Assembly: GCA_934219025.1 (NCBI GenBank)
Contig: CAKQDG010000019.1
Span: 1 to 29,462, forward strand
Reading direction: 5' to 3'
DNA length: 29,462 nucleotides
Origin: an uncultured Prevotella sp.
Lineage (GTDB): Bacteria > Bacteroidota > Bacteroidia > Bacteroidales > Bacteroidaceae
Part shown: positions 16,589-24,989 of the stretch, one piece after another
Layout of the letters: the number at the start of each line of letters is the position of its first letter
Numbering within the stretch: the stretch's first letter is position 1
The notes under the pieces: model-generated
The model's input: only the letters and a program-made list of their open reading frames with translations
What the model was told of the DNA's origin: nothing
Databases searched by the model: none
Program-made: the position numbers and the translations under genes

Positions 16589-17062
16589 ATGGCAAAGTAT
16601 AATATAAGAGAGAAGAAAGATAAGGAAGTGACCTATCTTAATCTTGTCAATCCGGAGCTGATGGATATTCTGATGAACAGAATTATAGATTGCATTGGCA
16701 ACAAGAAAATGTACAAGGAAAAGTCTTATTCGGCGAAACGTCTGGCAATAGATATCGGTACAAACACAAGATACGTGTCTGCAGTGCTGAATGTTCGTTT
16801 TGGCATGAATTATACAACATTCGTTAATCGATATCGTGTGTCAGAAGCAATGATGCTGCTGAAAGACAAGAAATACAATGATTTGACAATGGAAGATATC
16901 AGCAGTATGGTGGGGTTTGCCAACAGGCAATCTTTTTATGCTGCCTTTTATCGATTTGAAGGTATTACTCCACGTCAATACAAATTGTCTTCTACGGAGA
17001 AACCTGAAAAAATGATCGTACCGGAGCCTATTCCGGATATGGTTCAAAGCGACAATGCTTAA
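16589..17062 (+). CDS. Small AraC-family DNA-binding protein
   Basis: A 157-aa cytosolic regulator that is little more than an AraC/XylS DNA-binding domain. The first helix-turn-helix is at about residues 48-75 (S-A-K-R-L-A-x-D-I-G-T-N-T-R-Y-V-S). The second is at about 98-133 (L-T-M-E-D-I-S-S-M-V-G-F and F-Y-A-A-F-Y-R-F-E-G-I-T-P-R-Q-Y). There is no sensor domain, only a 45-residue N-terminal stretch and a Pro-rich tail. Such solo AraC domains in Bacteroidetes often follow a receiver or membrane sensor in hybrid systems, but here it stands alone. The palindromic leader suggests that it may control itself; the targets are unknown. A terminator lies between it and the next gene. Confidence 0.88.
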   Translation: MAKYNIREKKDKEVTYLNLVNPELMDILMNRIIDCIGNKKMYKEKSYSAKRLAIDIGTNTRYVSAVLNVRFGMNYTTFVNRYRVSEAMMLLKDKKYNDLTMEDISSMVGFANRQSFYAAFYRFEGITPRQYKLSSTEKPEKMIVPEPIPDMVQSDNA

Positions 17063-17087
17063 TTGTAACAGGAATGGCAAAAAGTTA

Positions 17088-17152
17088 AAAACTTCCGAAA
17101 CATATAAAACCAGACATTGGTTTCTGTGTGTTTTAGAAGTTTTGTTTTTTTT
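17088..17152 (+). terminator. Terminator after the AraC-type gene
   Basis: Arms 17088-17095 and 17136-17143 form an 8-bp perfect outer stem. Weaker pairing continues inward, and a TTGTTTTTTTT run follows. It ends only 16 nt before the next ATG at 17169. Confidence 0.8.
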
Positions 17153-17168
17153 ATATATATAAGTTATT

Positions 17169-19127
17169 ATGAAATTCAAATATGAAGATGAGCGCTTTGC
17201 AGACATACAGTTGCTCAGATATAGATTGGATGGTTTCAGCGGATTGAGCCTGAAGCAGAAGGAATTGATATATTACCTGTCTGAAGCTACACTTTGGGGT
17301 AGGGATATCACTTTCGACCAGTTTGGCAAATATAACCTGAAGATAAGAAAGACCCTGGAAAGTGTCTATACATATTTTCGTCCGTCAAAAGAAGAGCAAG
17401 AAGAATTTGATGCACTCTGTGTCTATCTCAAGCGTGTGTGGTTTTCCAGTGGAATCCACCATCATTATGGGTGTGAAAAATTCGAGCCTCAATTTTCTGA
17501 AAGTTTTTTTGCCAAAGCAGTAAATGCTGTTCCAAAAGAGGTTCTGCCTCTTTCTTGCGGGCAAACTCCAAGTGAACTTGTGGCGGAATTGCATGATGCT
17601 ATATTCAATTCGGATTTCATGCAGAAAAGGGTAAATCTCGATAAAGATGTGGATGTGGTGAAAGAGTCGGCCTGCAACTTTTATGTGGGTCTGACACAAG
17701 CCGAAGTGGAGAAATTCTATGAAAGCCAGAAAAGAGAAGATGATGAGAACCCTGTTTCTTATGGTCTGAACACAACGCTTGTAAAAGAGAACGACGGGAA
17801 CATAAAAGAGCATGTGTGGAAAATCGGAGGCAAATATGGCAAGGCAATAGAACATATTGTGTATTGGCTTGAAAAAGCCAAAAGCGTGGCTGAAAATGAA
17901 CAGCAGAAAAAGTATATCGAAGCTTTGATAAAGTATTATCAGACAGGAGATTTGCAATTGTTTAATGAATATTGTATTGAATGGGTGCAAGAGCAAAATG
18001 CCGCAGTGGATTTTGTCAATGGCTTTATAGAGGTCTATGGTGACCCGTTAGGGCTGAAGGGCTCATGGGAAGGCATCGTGGACTACAAGGATATAGAAGC
18101 CACATGGCGTGCAAATACAATTAGCGAGAATGCACAATGGTTTGAAGACAATTCGCCCGTAGACAAGCGGTTTAAGAAAGAAAAAGTAAGAGGGGTCATT
18201 GCTCATGTGGTTCGTGCGGCAATGCTTGGCGGTGATGAATATCCTTCTACTGCCATAGGAATAAATCTGCCTAATGCTGATTGGATAAGAGCAAAATACG
18301 GTAGTAAAAGTGTTACTATAAGCAATCTGATTCAGGCGTATAACGAAGCTGCCAAGGGTAATGGATTTAAAGAGGAATATATACAAGATAAATCCATAAT
18401 CCAACTGATAGACAAATATGGAGACAAGTGTGATGATCTGCATACCGACTTGCATGAATGTTTGGGGCATGGAAGCGGAAAACTGCTTGAAGGTGTTTCG
18501 CCTAATGCGCTTAAATCTTATGGCAGTACGATAGAAGAAGCACGCGCGGATCTTTTCGGACTTTATTATATTGCCGACAGCAAACTAGTTGAGCTTGGAT
18601 TGCTCGATTCGTCAGAGGCATATAAAGCCGGGTATTATTCTTATATGCTCAATGGCTTGATGACACAGCTTGTTAGAATAAAGAAAGGATGCCAGATAGA
18701 GGAGTCTCATATGAGAAACAGAGCCCTTATCGCACGATGGTGTTACGAACAGGGAAAGTCGGAAAATGTTGTGGAAATGTATGAAGACAACGGGAAAACG
18801 TTTATGCGCATAAACGACTATGTAAAGCTTCGTCAGCTCTTTGCTTCTCTTTTGGCTGAAATACAGCGTATAAAGAGCGAGGGAGATTATGAAGCAGCAA
18901 AACTGTTAGTTGAAGGCTATGGTGTTAAGGTGGATGAAAAACTGCATGACGAAATACTTGAACGTTATGCCGCTCTTGATCTTGCTCCCTACAAAGGCTT
19001 TATTAATCCAGTCCTGAAACCTGTATATGACAGTGAAAACAATATTCAGGATATTAAGGCGGATTATACCGAAAGTTATAGCACGCAGATGATGAGATAC
19101 AGTCGTGAATATGCAACTTTGATTTAA
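17169..19127 (+). CDS. Dipeptidyl peptidase III (peptidase family M49)
   Basis: A 652-aa zinc metallopeptidase that removes N-terminal dipeptides from short peptides. The M49 signature H-E-C-L-G-H is at 429-434, the family's unusual H-E-x-x-x-H spacing. The second motif E-E-A-R-A-D (456-461) gives the third zinc ligand, Glu457. The length is close to the Bacteroides enzyme and below the roughly 730 of eukaryotic forms. There is no signal peptide or lipobox, so a cytosolic location is likely. A terminator ends just 16 nt before its ATG and no TAnnTTTG box fits, so expression may rely on readthrough or a promoter overlapping that hairpin. The AlkD-like gene follows after 11 nt, presumably in the same transcript. 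Confidence 0.95.
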   Translation: MKFKYEDERFADIQLLRYRLDGFSGLSLKQKELIYYLSEATLWGRDITFDQFGKYNLKIRKTLESVYTYFRPSKEEQEEFDALCVYLKRVWFSSGIHHHYGCEKFEPQFSESFFAKAVNAVPKEVLPLSCGQTPSELVAELHDAIFNSDFMQKRVNLDKDVDVVKESACNFYVGLTQAEVEKFYESQKREDDENPVSYGLNTTLVKENDGNIKEHVWKIGGKYGKAIEHIVYWLEKAKSVAENEQQKKYIEALIKYYQTGDLQLFNEYCIEWVQEQNAAVDFVNGFIEVYGDPLGLKGSWEGIVDYKDIEATWRANTISENAQWFEDNSPVDKRFKKEKVRGVIAHVVRAAMLGGDEYPSTAIGINLPNADWIRAKYGSKSVTISNLIQAYNEAAKGNGFKEEYIQDKSIIQLIDKYGDKCDDLHTDLHECLGHGSGKLLEGVSPNALKSYGSTIEEARADLFGLYYIADSKLVELGLLDSSEAYKAGYYSYMLNGLMTQLVRIKKGCQIEESHMRNRALIARWCYEQGKSENVVEMYEDNGKTFMRINDYVKLRQLFASLLAEIQRIKSEGDYEAAKLLVEGYGVKVDEKLHDEILERYAALDLAPYKGFINPVLKPVYDSENNIQDIKADYTESYSTQMMRYSREYATLI

Positions 19128-19138
19128 TTTTTATTGTT

Positions 19139-19756
19139 ATGGACCAGACAAAGGTGAATGACACCGTAAAAAATATAAAACGTGGTTTTTCGTTACAGAT
19201 GAACGGGGTGGCGTCAGCCTCTATGAGGGATAAAGGGATAGGAGGATATCTTAATTGGGGTATAGGCTTTCCCGTGTTGCGCGACATGGCAGAGAAATAT
19301 GGTAAGGATGCAGATTTGGCTATTGCACTCTGGAAAGAAAATGTGAGAGAATGTAAAATCCTTGCAACTCTTGTTATGCCACCAAGTTATATGGGTTCAG
19401 ATATGATTTCTGTATGGATGGAACAGACTGCCACTCAAGAGATTGCAGAGTATGCTGCATATAATCTCTATCAGTTTGTTGACAATGCTTCGATATACGC
19501 TTTTATGTGGCTGTCCTCAAACAATGAAATAGAACAGGTGTGTGGCTATAATGTGTTGTCGTGTCTTTTTAAACGAGGTGCCGAACCGGAAGAGAGAGAC
19601 ATTAATGAATATATTGATCAGGCGATAACCGCATTGTCAGACGATTCCCTGGCCGTTAGACATGCTTCGCTGAATAGCTTGAATACATTTGCGTCGCTTG
19701 GTGATATGCACCAGAAAATCGTTGATGCAGCTTTGAAAAAAGTCAATCTGATATAA
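19139..19756 (+). CDS. AlkD/HEAT-like DNA alkylation repair family protein
   Basis: A 205-aa, almost wholly alpha-helical protein. The segment L-W-K-E-N-V-R-E-C-K-I-L-A-T-L-V (about residues 63-78) matches the AlkD-family helix with consensus L-W-x-s-x-x-x-E-x-R-x-L-A. The C-terminal part has HEAT-type helices (D-D-S-L-A-V-R-H-A-S-L-N-S-L). AlkD removes cationic 3- and 7-alkylpurines by a non-base-flipping mechanism. I could not locate its Trp/Asp catalytic set with confidence, so this may be a non-catalytic HEAT relative. It is coupled to the peptidase gene 11 nt upstream, and the functional link between the two is not obvious. Confidence 0.7.
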   Translation: MDQTKVNDTVKNIKRGFSLQMNGVASASMRDKGIGGYLNWGIGFPVLRDMAEKYGKDADLAIALWKENVRECKILATLVMPPSYMGSDMISVWMEQTATQEIAEYAAYNLYQFVDNASIYAFMWLSSNNEIEQVCGYNVLSCLFKRGAEPEERDINEYIDQAITALSDDSLAVRHASLNSLNTFASLGDMHQKIVDAALKKVNLI

Positions 19757-19777
19757 TATAAGACCATATTATTTCTA

Positions 19778-19887
19778 AATTTTATGCTAAATGATAAAAA
19801 TACACTATAATTTTATGCTGAACCAAAATAAAGTGTTATTTTTGTGCTGCACAATGAATCGCCGTAGATTTGTTGGAGCATAAAATT
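19778..19887. repeat. Three perfect copies of an 11-bp word around the purA promoter
   Basis: AATTTTATGCT is found at 19778-19788 and 19809-19819 in direct orientation, 31 nt apart, and at 19877-19887 inverted. The promoter at 19841-19872 lies between copies two and three. The third copy covers the expected transcription start. An operator role is inferred. Confidence 0.6.
19841..19872 (+). promoter_or_regulatory. Promoter of purA (TTTG-N20-TAGATTTG)
   Basis: A -33 TTTG (19841-19844), a 20-nt spacer and a -7 TAGATTTG (19865-19872) match the Bacteroides consensus in both boxes and spacing. The leader would be about 55 nt. A second -7-like word (TATTTTTG, 19837-19844) overlaps the -33 box. Confidence 0.65.
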
Positions 19888-19934
19888 GAAACAAATAAGT
19901 CAAAAAACAGAAAATCTAAAAAGCATAACTATAT

Positions 19935-21209
19935 ATGAAAACAGGAAAAGTAGATGTCCTGCTCGGTTTGCAGTGGGGCGATGAAGGAAAAGGAAAAGTA
20001 GTAGACGTTCTTACGCCTAATTATGATGTCGTTGCACGTTTCCAAGGTGGACCAAATGCTGGACATACGCTTGAATTTGAAGGACAGAAATATGTATTGA
20101 GAAGTATTCCGTCTGGTATATTCCAGGGTGGAAAAACTAATATAATTGGCAATGGGGTAGTGCTTGCTCCCGACTTGTTTATGGCTGAGGCAAAGGATTT
20201 GGAGAAGAGTGGACACCCTTTGACGAAACGACTCAAAATATCAAAAAAAGCACATCTTATAATGCCGACTCACCGTCTTCTCGATGCTGCATACGAGGCA
20301 AGAAAAGGAAAGAATAAGGTTGGAACCACAGGCAAGGGCATCGGTCCGACATATACAGACAAAGTATCCCGCAATGGCTTGAGAGTGGGCGACATCTTTG
20401 AGAATTTTGATGAGAAATACGCTCAGCACAAAGCTCGTCATGAAGAAATGCTCAAGGATTTGGGCTATACAGACTATGATATAACCGAAGTGGAAAAGAC
20501 CTGGATGGAGGGAGTTGAATATCTCCGCCAGTTCGAAATTGTTGATTCGGAACATGAAATAAACAAAATCCTACGCTCTGGAAAGAATATACTGTGTGAG
20601 GGAGCGCAGGGCACGATGCTTGACGTAGACTTCGGCAGCTACCCGTTTGTTACATCGTCAAATACAATCTGTGCAGGAGCTTGTTCCGGACTTGGTATCG
20701 GACCAAATAAGGTTGGTGAAGTCTATGGCATCATGAAAGCATATTGCACTCGTGTAGGTGCAGGTCCTTTCCCTACGGAACTCTTCGATGAAACTGGGGT
20801 AGAAATACGCAAACTCGGCCATGAATATGGAGCCGTGACAGGACGTGAACGCAGATGCGGCTGGATTGATCTGGTAGCTCTGCGCTATGCAATTATGATA
20901 AACGGAGTTACGCAGCTTATTATGATGAAAAGTGATGTGCTCGATGGTTTCGACACCATTAAAGCTTGTGTGGCTTACAAGCAGAAAGGTAAGGAAACCC
21001 GTGATTTCCCGTATGATATAGAACATGATATAGAACCTGTCTATAAGGAACTTCCAGGATGGAAGACTGATATGACAAAGTTTACAAAAGAGGAAGAGTT
21101 CCCTAAGGCTTTCCGTGAGTATATTGATTTTCTTGAGGCTGAACTTGAAACGCCTATCAAGATTATCTCTATAGGTCCGGACCGTGAACAAACAATAGTA
21201 AGAAAATAA
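19935..21209 (+). CDS. purA: Adenylosuccinate synthetase
   Basis: A 424-aa cytosolic enzyme of the usual length. It joins IMP and aspartate using GTP, the first committed step from IMP to AMP. The glycine-rich GTP loop G-D-E-G-K-G-K covers residues 15-21, with the catalytic Asp16. Catalytic His44 is in G-P-N-A-G-H-T-L. The family blocks G-T-T-G-K-G-I-G-P, C-E-G-A-Q-G-T and T-G-R-E-R-R-C-G-W are all present. The gene is preceded by a consensus promoter and three copies of an 11-bp word that may be a control site. hisS follows after 12 nt and is probably co-transcribed. Confidence 0.98.
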   Translation: MKTGKVDVLLGLQWGDEGKGKVVDVLTPNYDVVARFQGGPNAGHTLEFEGQKYVLRSIPSGIFQGGKTNIIGNGVVLAPDLFMAEAKDLEKSGHPLTKRLKISKKAHLIMPTHRLLDAAYEARKGKNKVGTTGKGIGPTYTDKVSRNGLRVGDIFENFDEKYAQHKARHEEMLKDLGYTDYDITEVEKTWMEGVEYLRQFEIVDSEHEINKILRSGKNILCEGAQGTMLDVDFGSYPFVTSSNTICAGACSGLGIGPNKVGEVYGIMKAYCTRVGAGPFPTELFDETGVEIRKLGHEYGAVTGRERRCGWIDLVALRYAIMINGVTQLIMMKSDVLDGFDTIKACVAYKQKGKETRDFPYDIEHDIEPVYKELPGWKTDMTKFTKEEEFPKAFREYIDFLEAELETPIKIISIGPDREQTIVRK

Positions 21210-21221
21210 AAATATAAATAA

Positions 21222-22583
21222 ATGAACAAACCATCAATACCAAAGGGTACTCGCGACTTCTCACCTGTTGAGATGGCAAAGCGAAATTATATCTTTGATA
21301 CTATCCGCTCCGTATATTCTTTGTTCGGATTCAAGCAAATCGAGACTCCGGCAATGGAAACCTTGCAAACTCTGCTTGGAAAATATGGAGATGAGGGAGA
21401 TAAACTACTCTTCAGAATATTGAACAGTGGCGACTATCTCAATAAAATAAGTGATGAGCAACTTGCCGAACGTAATTCACTGGCGTTGTCGTCAAAACTC
21501 TGTGAGAAAGGTTTGCGTTATGATCTCACGGTTCCGTTTGCACGTTTTGTCGTAATGCATCGCGATGAACTTCAGTTGCCGTTCAAACGCTTTCAGATAC
21601 AACCGGTGTGGAGAGCAGACAGACCGCAAAAAGGAAGATATCGCGAGTTTTATCAATGCGATGCCGACATCGTGGGCAGCGATTCTCTGCTTAACGAAAT
21701 CGAGCTCGTGCAGATTATGGATACTGTGTTCCAGCGTTTCGGTATTCGGGTGCAGATAAAAATCAACAACAGAAAACTTCTTTCTGGTATTGCCGAAGTG
21801 GTTGGAGCAGCAGAAAAAATTGTTGATATAACCGTGGCTATAGATAAGCTTGACAAAATCGGACTTGAAAAGGTAAACGATGAGCTAAGAGCTGATGGTA
21901 TAAGCGAAAGCGCAATTTCTAAATTGCAACCTGTCATTTCTTTATCAGGCACAAATGAAGAAAAACTTGAAGTGATGAAGAATTTCCTTGCCGATTCGGA
22001 AATTGGCAAGAAGGGAATCGAAGAACTCGGTTTCATACTTAATGCCTTAAATAAAATCGGGTTGAAAAATGAAGTTCAACTTGATTTAACCTTGGCTCGC
22101 GGTCTGAATTATTATACTGGCGCAATCTTTGAGGTAAAAGCTTTGGATACTCCAATGGGAAGTATTACAGGAGGCGGTAGATATGATAACTTGACGGGAA
22201 TCTTTGGAATGCCGGGAATAAGTGGCGTGGGTATTTCGTTTGGAGCAGACAGAATTTATGACGTTCTCAATGCGCTCGACTTATATCCAAAGGATATTGC
22301 AACAAATACGCAACTGCTCTTTATTAATTTCGGTGAAAAGGAAACCGAGTATTGCCTTCCGATAGTTAGTTGCGCCCGCAATAACGGAATTTGTACAGAG
22401 CTTTACCCGGATTCTGCAAAAATGAAAAAGCAGATGGGATATGCCAATGCCAATAATATCCCTTATGTGGCAATTGCCGGTGAGGATGAAATGCAAAAGA
22501 ATGTAGTAACATTAAAGAATATGTCTACTGGCGAGCAAATGCAGGTAACACCTGATGAGCTCGTGAAAATCGTAAAGTCGTGA
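21222..22583 (+). CDS. hisS: Histidyl-tRNA synthetase
   Basis: A 453-aa class II aminoacyl-tRNA synthetase that charges tRNA-His. The N-terminal K-G-T-R-D-F-S-P is typical. Motif 2 lies in [19 protein letters not shown]. The histidine-specific block reads [10 protein letters not shown], and motif 3 is in [10 protein letters not shown]. The C-terminal 95 residues form the anticodon-binding fold. It is slightly longer than E. coli HisS (424), as usual for Bacteroidetes. It follows purA by 12 nt. The pectin acetylesterase start is one nucleotide after its stop, an unexpected functional mix in one transcript. Confidence 0.98.
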   Translation: MNKPSIPKGTRDFSPVEMAKRNYIFDTIRSVYSLFGFKQIETPAMETLQTLLGKYGDEGDKLLFRILNSGDYLNKISDEQLAERNSLALSSKLCEKGLRYDLTVPFARFVVMHRDELQLPFKRFQIQPVWRADRPQKGRYREFYQCDADIVGSDSLLNEIELVQIMDTVFQRFGIRVQIKINNRKLLSGIAEVVGAAEKIVDITVAIDKLDKIGLEKVNDELRADGISESAISKLQPVISLSGTNEEKLEVMKNFLADSEIGKKGIEELGFILNALNKIGLKNEVQLDLTLARGLNYYTGAIFEVKALDTPMGSITGGGRYDNLTGIFGMPGISGVGISFGADRIYDVLNALDLYPKDIATNTQLLFINFGEKETEYCLPIVSCARNNGICTELYPDSAKMKKQMGYANANNIPYVAIAGEDEMQKNVVTLKNMSTGEQMQVTPDELVKIVKS

Positions 22584-22584
22584 T

Positions 22585-23613
22585 ATGTATAAACTTTTGA
22601 CTTGCAAATTGCAATCTTACTTGAGGCGTGTTGGTTTCATCGCTACAGTGTCTTGTATGTTGCTCGCCCTTTTTTCGTTTAAGGCAGACAAAACAAAGAC
22701 TATATTTATGATAGGTGATTCCACTATGGCTAACAAAGACGTTTCCGGAGACAAACAGGAGCGCGGATGGGGTATGATGCTTATGGACTATTTCGACGAT
22801 GATATAGTTGTGGATAATCATGCTGTAAATGGACGCTCTTCAAAAAGTTTCATTGACGAAGGACGTTGGGATGAAGTGGTAAATAAAATTCGTCCAGGTG
22901 ATTATGTCATAATACAGTTTGGGCATAACGATGAAAAAAAAGACGCTAACCGTCATACGGAACCGGGAACAACATTTGATGCCAATTTACTAAGATTCGT
23001 TAGCGACACTCGGATGAAGGGTGGAATTCCAATACTCATGAATAGTGTTGTACGTCGGAACTTCTCAGGTTCTAAAACCGCCGTAGCAGATGACGACTTG
23101 AGAGATAACTCGTCAAAAAATCTGGCTGAAGGTGATACTCTTGTAGATACCCACGGGAATTATCTCGTGTCTCCGAGGAATGTGGCAACGAAAACCGGAA
23201 CATTGTTCATTGATGCCAATAAAATCACTCACGACTTGGAACAGGGACTTGGTGTTGAGGGGTCAAAGAAACTCCATATGATATTTGCCCCAGGTGAAAC
23301 GGCGTCGCTTCCGCAAGGCAGGCAGGACAATACACATTATAATATATATGGTGCAAGTGTCGTGGCCTCTTTATTGGCAGATGAAATATGTAAAAGTGTT
23401 CCGGAACTTGCAAAACATCATGTCAAGTATGATTGTTATGTTTCAAAAGAAGGAAACGGAAATTTTATGGATTTGACAAAAGCCATAGAGTACGCTCCTG
23501 TTGGCAAGAAAACCAAAGTGGCAATTTTGGGCGGAACATGGAAGAAGCCAGTTGTACCCAAAGGGAAAAAAATCAAGTTTGCACTTCTGAGAGGTGCAAA
23601 GTTTATTGACTGA
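22585..23613 (+). CDS. Secreted rhamnogalacturonan acetylesterase-like SGNH hydrolase (CE12) with a truncated pectinesterase-like tail
   Basis: A 342-aa protein. A basic N-terminus and hydrophobic segment (about residues 14-33) form a signal peptide. The SGNH blocks are complete: G-D-S-T with nucleophile Ser46, Gly83 in N-G-R-S-S-K-S-F, G-H-N-D with Asn115, and D248-N-T-H251 as the acid and base. The motif spacing and R-G-W-G near block I match CE12, which removes acetyl groups from pectin. Residues 285-342 resemble the first strands of a CE8 pectin methylesterase (V-S-K-E-G-N-G-N-F, then A-I-E-Y-A-P). They stop after about 57 residues, far short of that roughly 300-residue beta-helix. The start is one nucleotide after the hisS stop. 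A hairpin terminator follows. The CE12 call is firm; the CE8-remnant reading is inferred. Confidence 0.88.
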   Translation: MYKLLTCKLQSYLRRVGFIATVSCMLLALFSFKADKTKTIFMIGDSTMANKDVSGDKQERGWGMMLMDYFDDDIVVDNHAVNGRSSKSFIDEGRWDEVVNKIRPGDYVIIQFGHNDEKKDANRHTEPGTTFDANLLRFVSDTRMKGGIPILMNSVVRRNFSGSKTAVADDDLRDNSSKNLAEGDTLVDTHGNYLVSPRNVATKTGTLFIDANKITHDLEQGLGVEGSKKLHMIFAPGETASLPQGRQDNTHYNIYGASVVASLLADEICKSVPELAKHHVKYDCYVSKEGNGNFMDLTKAIEYAPVGKKTKVAILGGTWKKPVVPKGKKIKFALLRGAKFID

Positions 23614-23643
23614 TTTATTTTTGAATTCCAATAATGCGTTATA

Positions 23644-23690
23644 AAAATCCATCTTTATATACAAAGTTGTATAAAAGGTGGATTTTATGG
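23644..23690 (+). terminator. Hairpin terminator after the acetylesterase gene
   Basis: A long stem (23644-23664 with 23667-23686) has one bulge, one G:U pair and a tight loop, and begins 30 nt after the stop. The T tail is short, so efficiency is uncertain. Confidence 0.65.
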
Positions 23691-23750
23691 TATTTAACAT
23701 ATGCGTTTTTGTTTGTGTATATGTATAATTCCCAAATTCCTTTTGAAATA

Positions 23751-23782
23751 TTTGGCTGTTCAAAATAAAAGGCGTAACTTCG
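23751..23782 (+). promoter_or_regulatory. Promoter of serC (TTTG-N20-TAACTTCG)
   Basis: A -33 TTTG (23751-23754), a 20-nt spacer and a -7 TAACTTCG (one mismatch to TAnnTTTG) lie 33 nt before the serC ATG. The spacing equals that of the purA promoter. Confidence 0.6.
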
Positions 23783-23815
23783 CAATGTAAATTATTAACA
23801 TAAATCATTATCTAC

Positions 23816-24883
23816 ATGAAAAAGTACAATTTTAATGCAGGTCCTTCAATTCTCCCGAGGGAAGTAATTGAAAACACAGCGAAACAAATCCTTGATTTTA
23901 ACGGTAGCGGTTTGTCCTTGGCTGAGATAAGTCACAGGGCTAAGGATTTCCAACCGGTTATTGATGAAGCTGTGTCGCTTGTTAAGGAATTGTTGAATGT
24001 GCCTGAAGGATATTCTGTGCTGTTCCTTGGAGGTGGTGCTTCTATGGAGTTCTGCATGGTCCCTTATAACTTCTTAGTAAAGAAAGCAGCATATTTAAAT
24101 ACAGGTACATGGGCAAAAAAAGCAATGAAGGAAGCAAAGTTGTTTGGCGATGTGGTTGAAGTCGCTTCGTCTGCAGACTCTAATTTCACGTTTATTCCCA
24201 AAGACTGGACCTGTCCGTCAGATTGTGATTATTTGCATATTACTACAAACAATACGATTTTTGGAACTGAGATGCGTGAAGAACCAAATGTTCCAGTGCC
24301 ACTTATCGGTGATATGTCGTCTGATATATTCAGTCGCCCCGTAGACGTTGCAAAGTATGATTGTATTTATGCCGGAGCTCAGAAGAATCTCTCTATGGCT
24401 GGAGTTACACTCGTAATCGTGAAGGATGATGCGCTGGGCAAAGCTGACCGCGTGATTCCAACGATGCTTGATTACCGCACGCATGTAGAAAAAGGAAGTA
24501 TGTATAATACTCCTCCTGTAGTGCCTATTTATACTGCACTTGAAACACTTCGCTGGATAAAGAAAAACGGTGGAGTGGAGGAAATGGACCGTAGGGCTCA
24601 TGAAAGAGCTGAACTGCTTTATGCGGAGATAGACCGCAACAAGTTGTTCCGTGGTACTGTTGCCAAGGAAGATCGCTCACTGATGAATATATGTTTCGTT
24701 ATGAGCGATGAATACAAAGAACTTGAAAAGCCGTTCCTTGACTATGCCACATCAAATGGTATGGTGGGAATAAAGGGACACCGTTCTGTCGGCGGATTCC
24801 GTGCAAGTTGCTATAATGCAATGAGTGTCGAAGGAGTGAAAGCTCTTGTGAAATGTATGCAGGATTTTGAAGCTCTTCACTAA
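23816..24883 (+). CDS. serC: Phosphoserine aminotransferase
   Basis: A 355-aa PLP enzyme, the normal length. It converts 3-phosphohydroxypyruvate and glutamate to phosphoserine, and can act on the analogous vitamin B6 intermediate. The N-terminal [10 protein letters not shown] and the L-G-G-G-A-S phosphate-binding turn are typical. The PLP lysine is Lys190 in G-A-Q-K-N-L, and the C-terminal [14 protein letters not shown] block binds substrate phosphate. It has its own promoter. serA follows after a 106-nt spacer that contains a nested hairpin, so the two consecutive serine-pathway steps are adjacent but possibly regulated separately. Confidence 0.98.
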   Translation: MKKYNFNAGPSILPREVIENTAKQILDFNGSGLSLAEISHRAKDFQPVIDEAVSLVKELLNVPEGYSVLFLGGGASMEFCMVPYNFLVKKAAYLNTGTWAKKAMKEAKLFGDVVEVASSADSNFTFIPKDWTCPSDCDYLHITTNNTIFGTEMREEPNVPVPLIGDMSSDIFSRPVDVAKYDCIYAGAQKNLSMAGVTLVIVKDDALGKADRVIPTMLDYRTHVEKGSMYNTPPVVPIYTALETLRWIKKNGGVEEMDRRAHERAELLYAEIDRNKLFRGTVAKEDRSLMNICFVMSDEYKELEKPFLDYATSNGMVGIKGHRSVGGFRASCYNAMSVEGVKALVKCMQDFEALH

Positions 24884-24905
24884 TAAATTTGTACTGAATT
24901 ATAAC

Positions 24906-24954
24906 GATGACTCTATATGGTTGCCTCTTTGGTGGGCAACATAATGGAGTCATC
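24906..24954 (+). terminator. Nested hairpin between serC and serA (partial terminator or attenuator)
   Basis: An outer 8-bp stem (24906-24913 with 24947-24954) encloses a 6-bp inner stem (24920-24925 with 24935-24940). Only TTTAAT follows, so termination is probably incomplete. It may set the serC to serA expression ratio. Confidence 0.5.
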
Positions 24955-24989
24955 TTTAATAGCTTGTAAAACTAAAATCGATTTTCATT

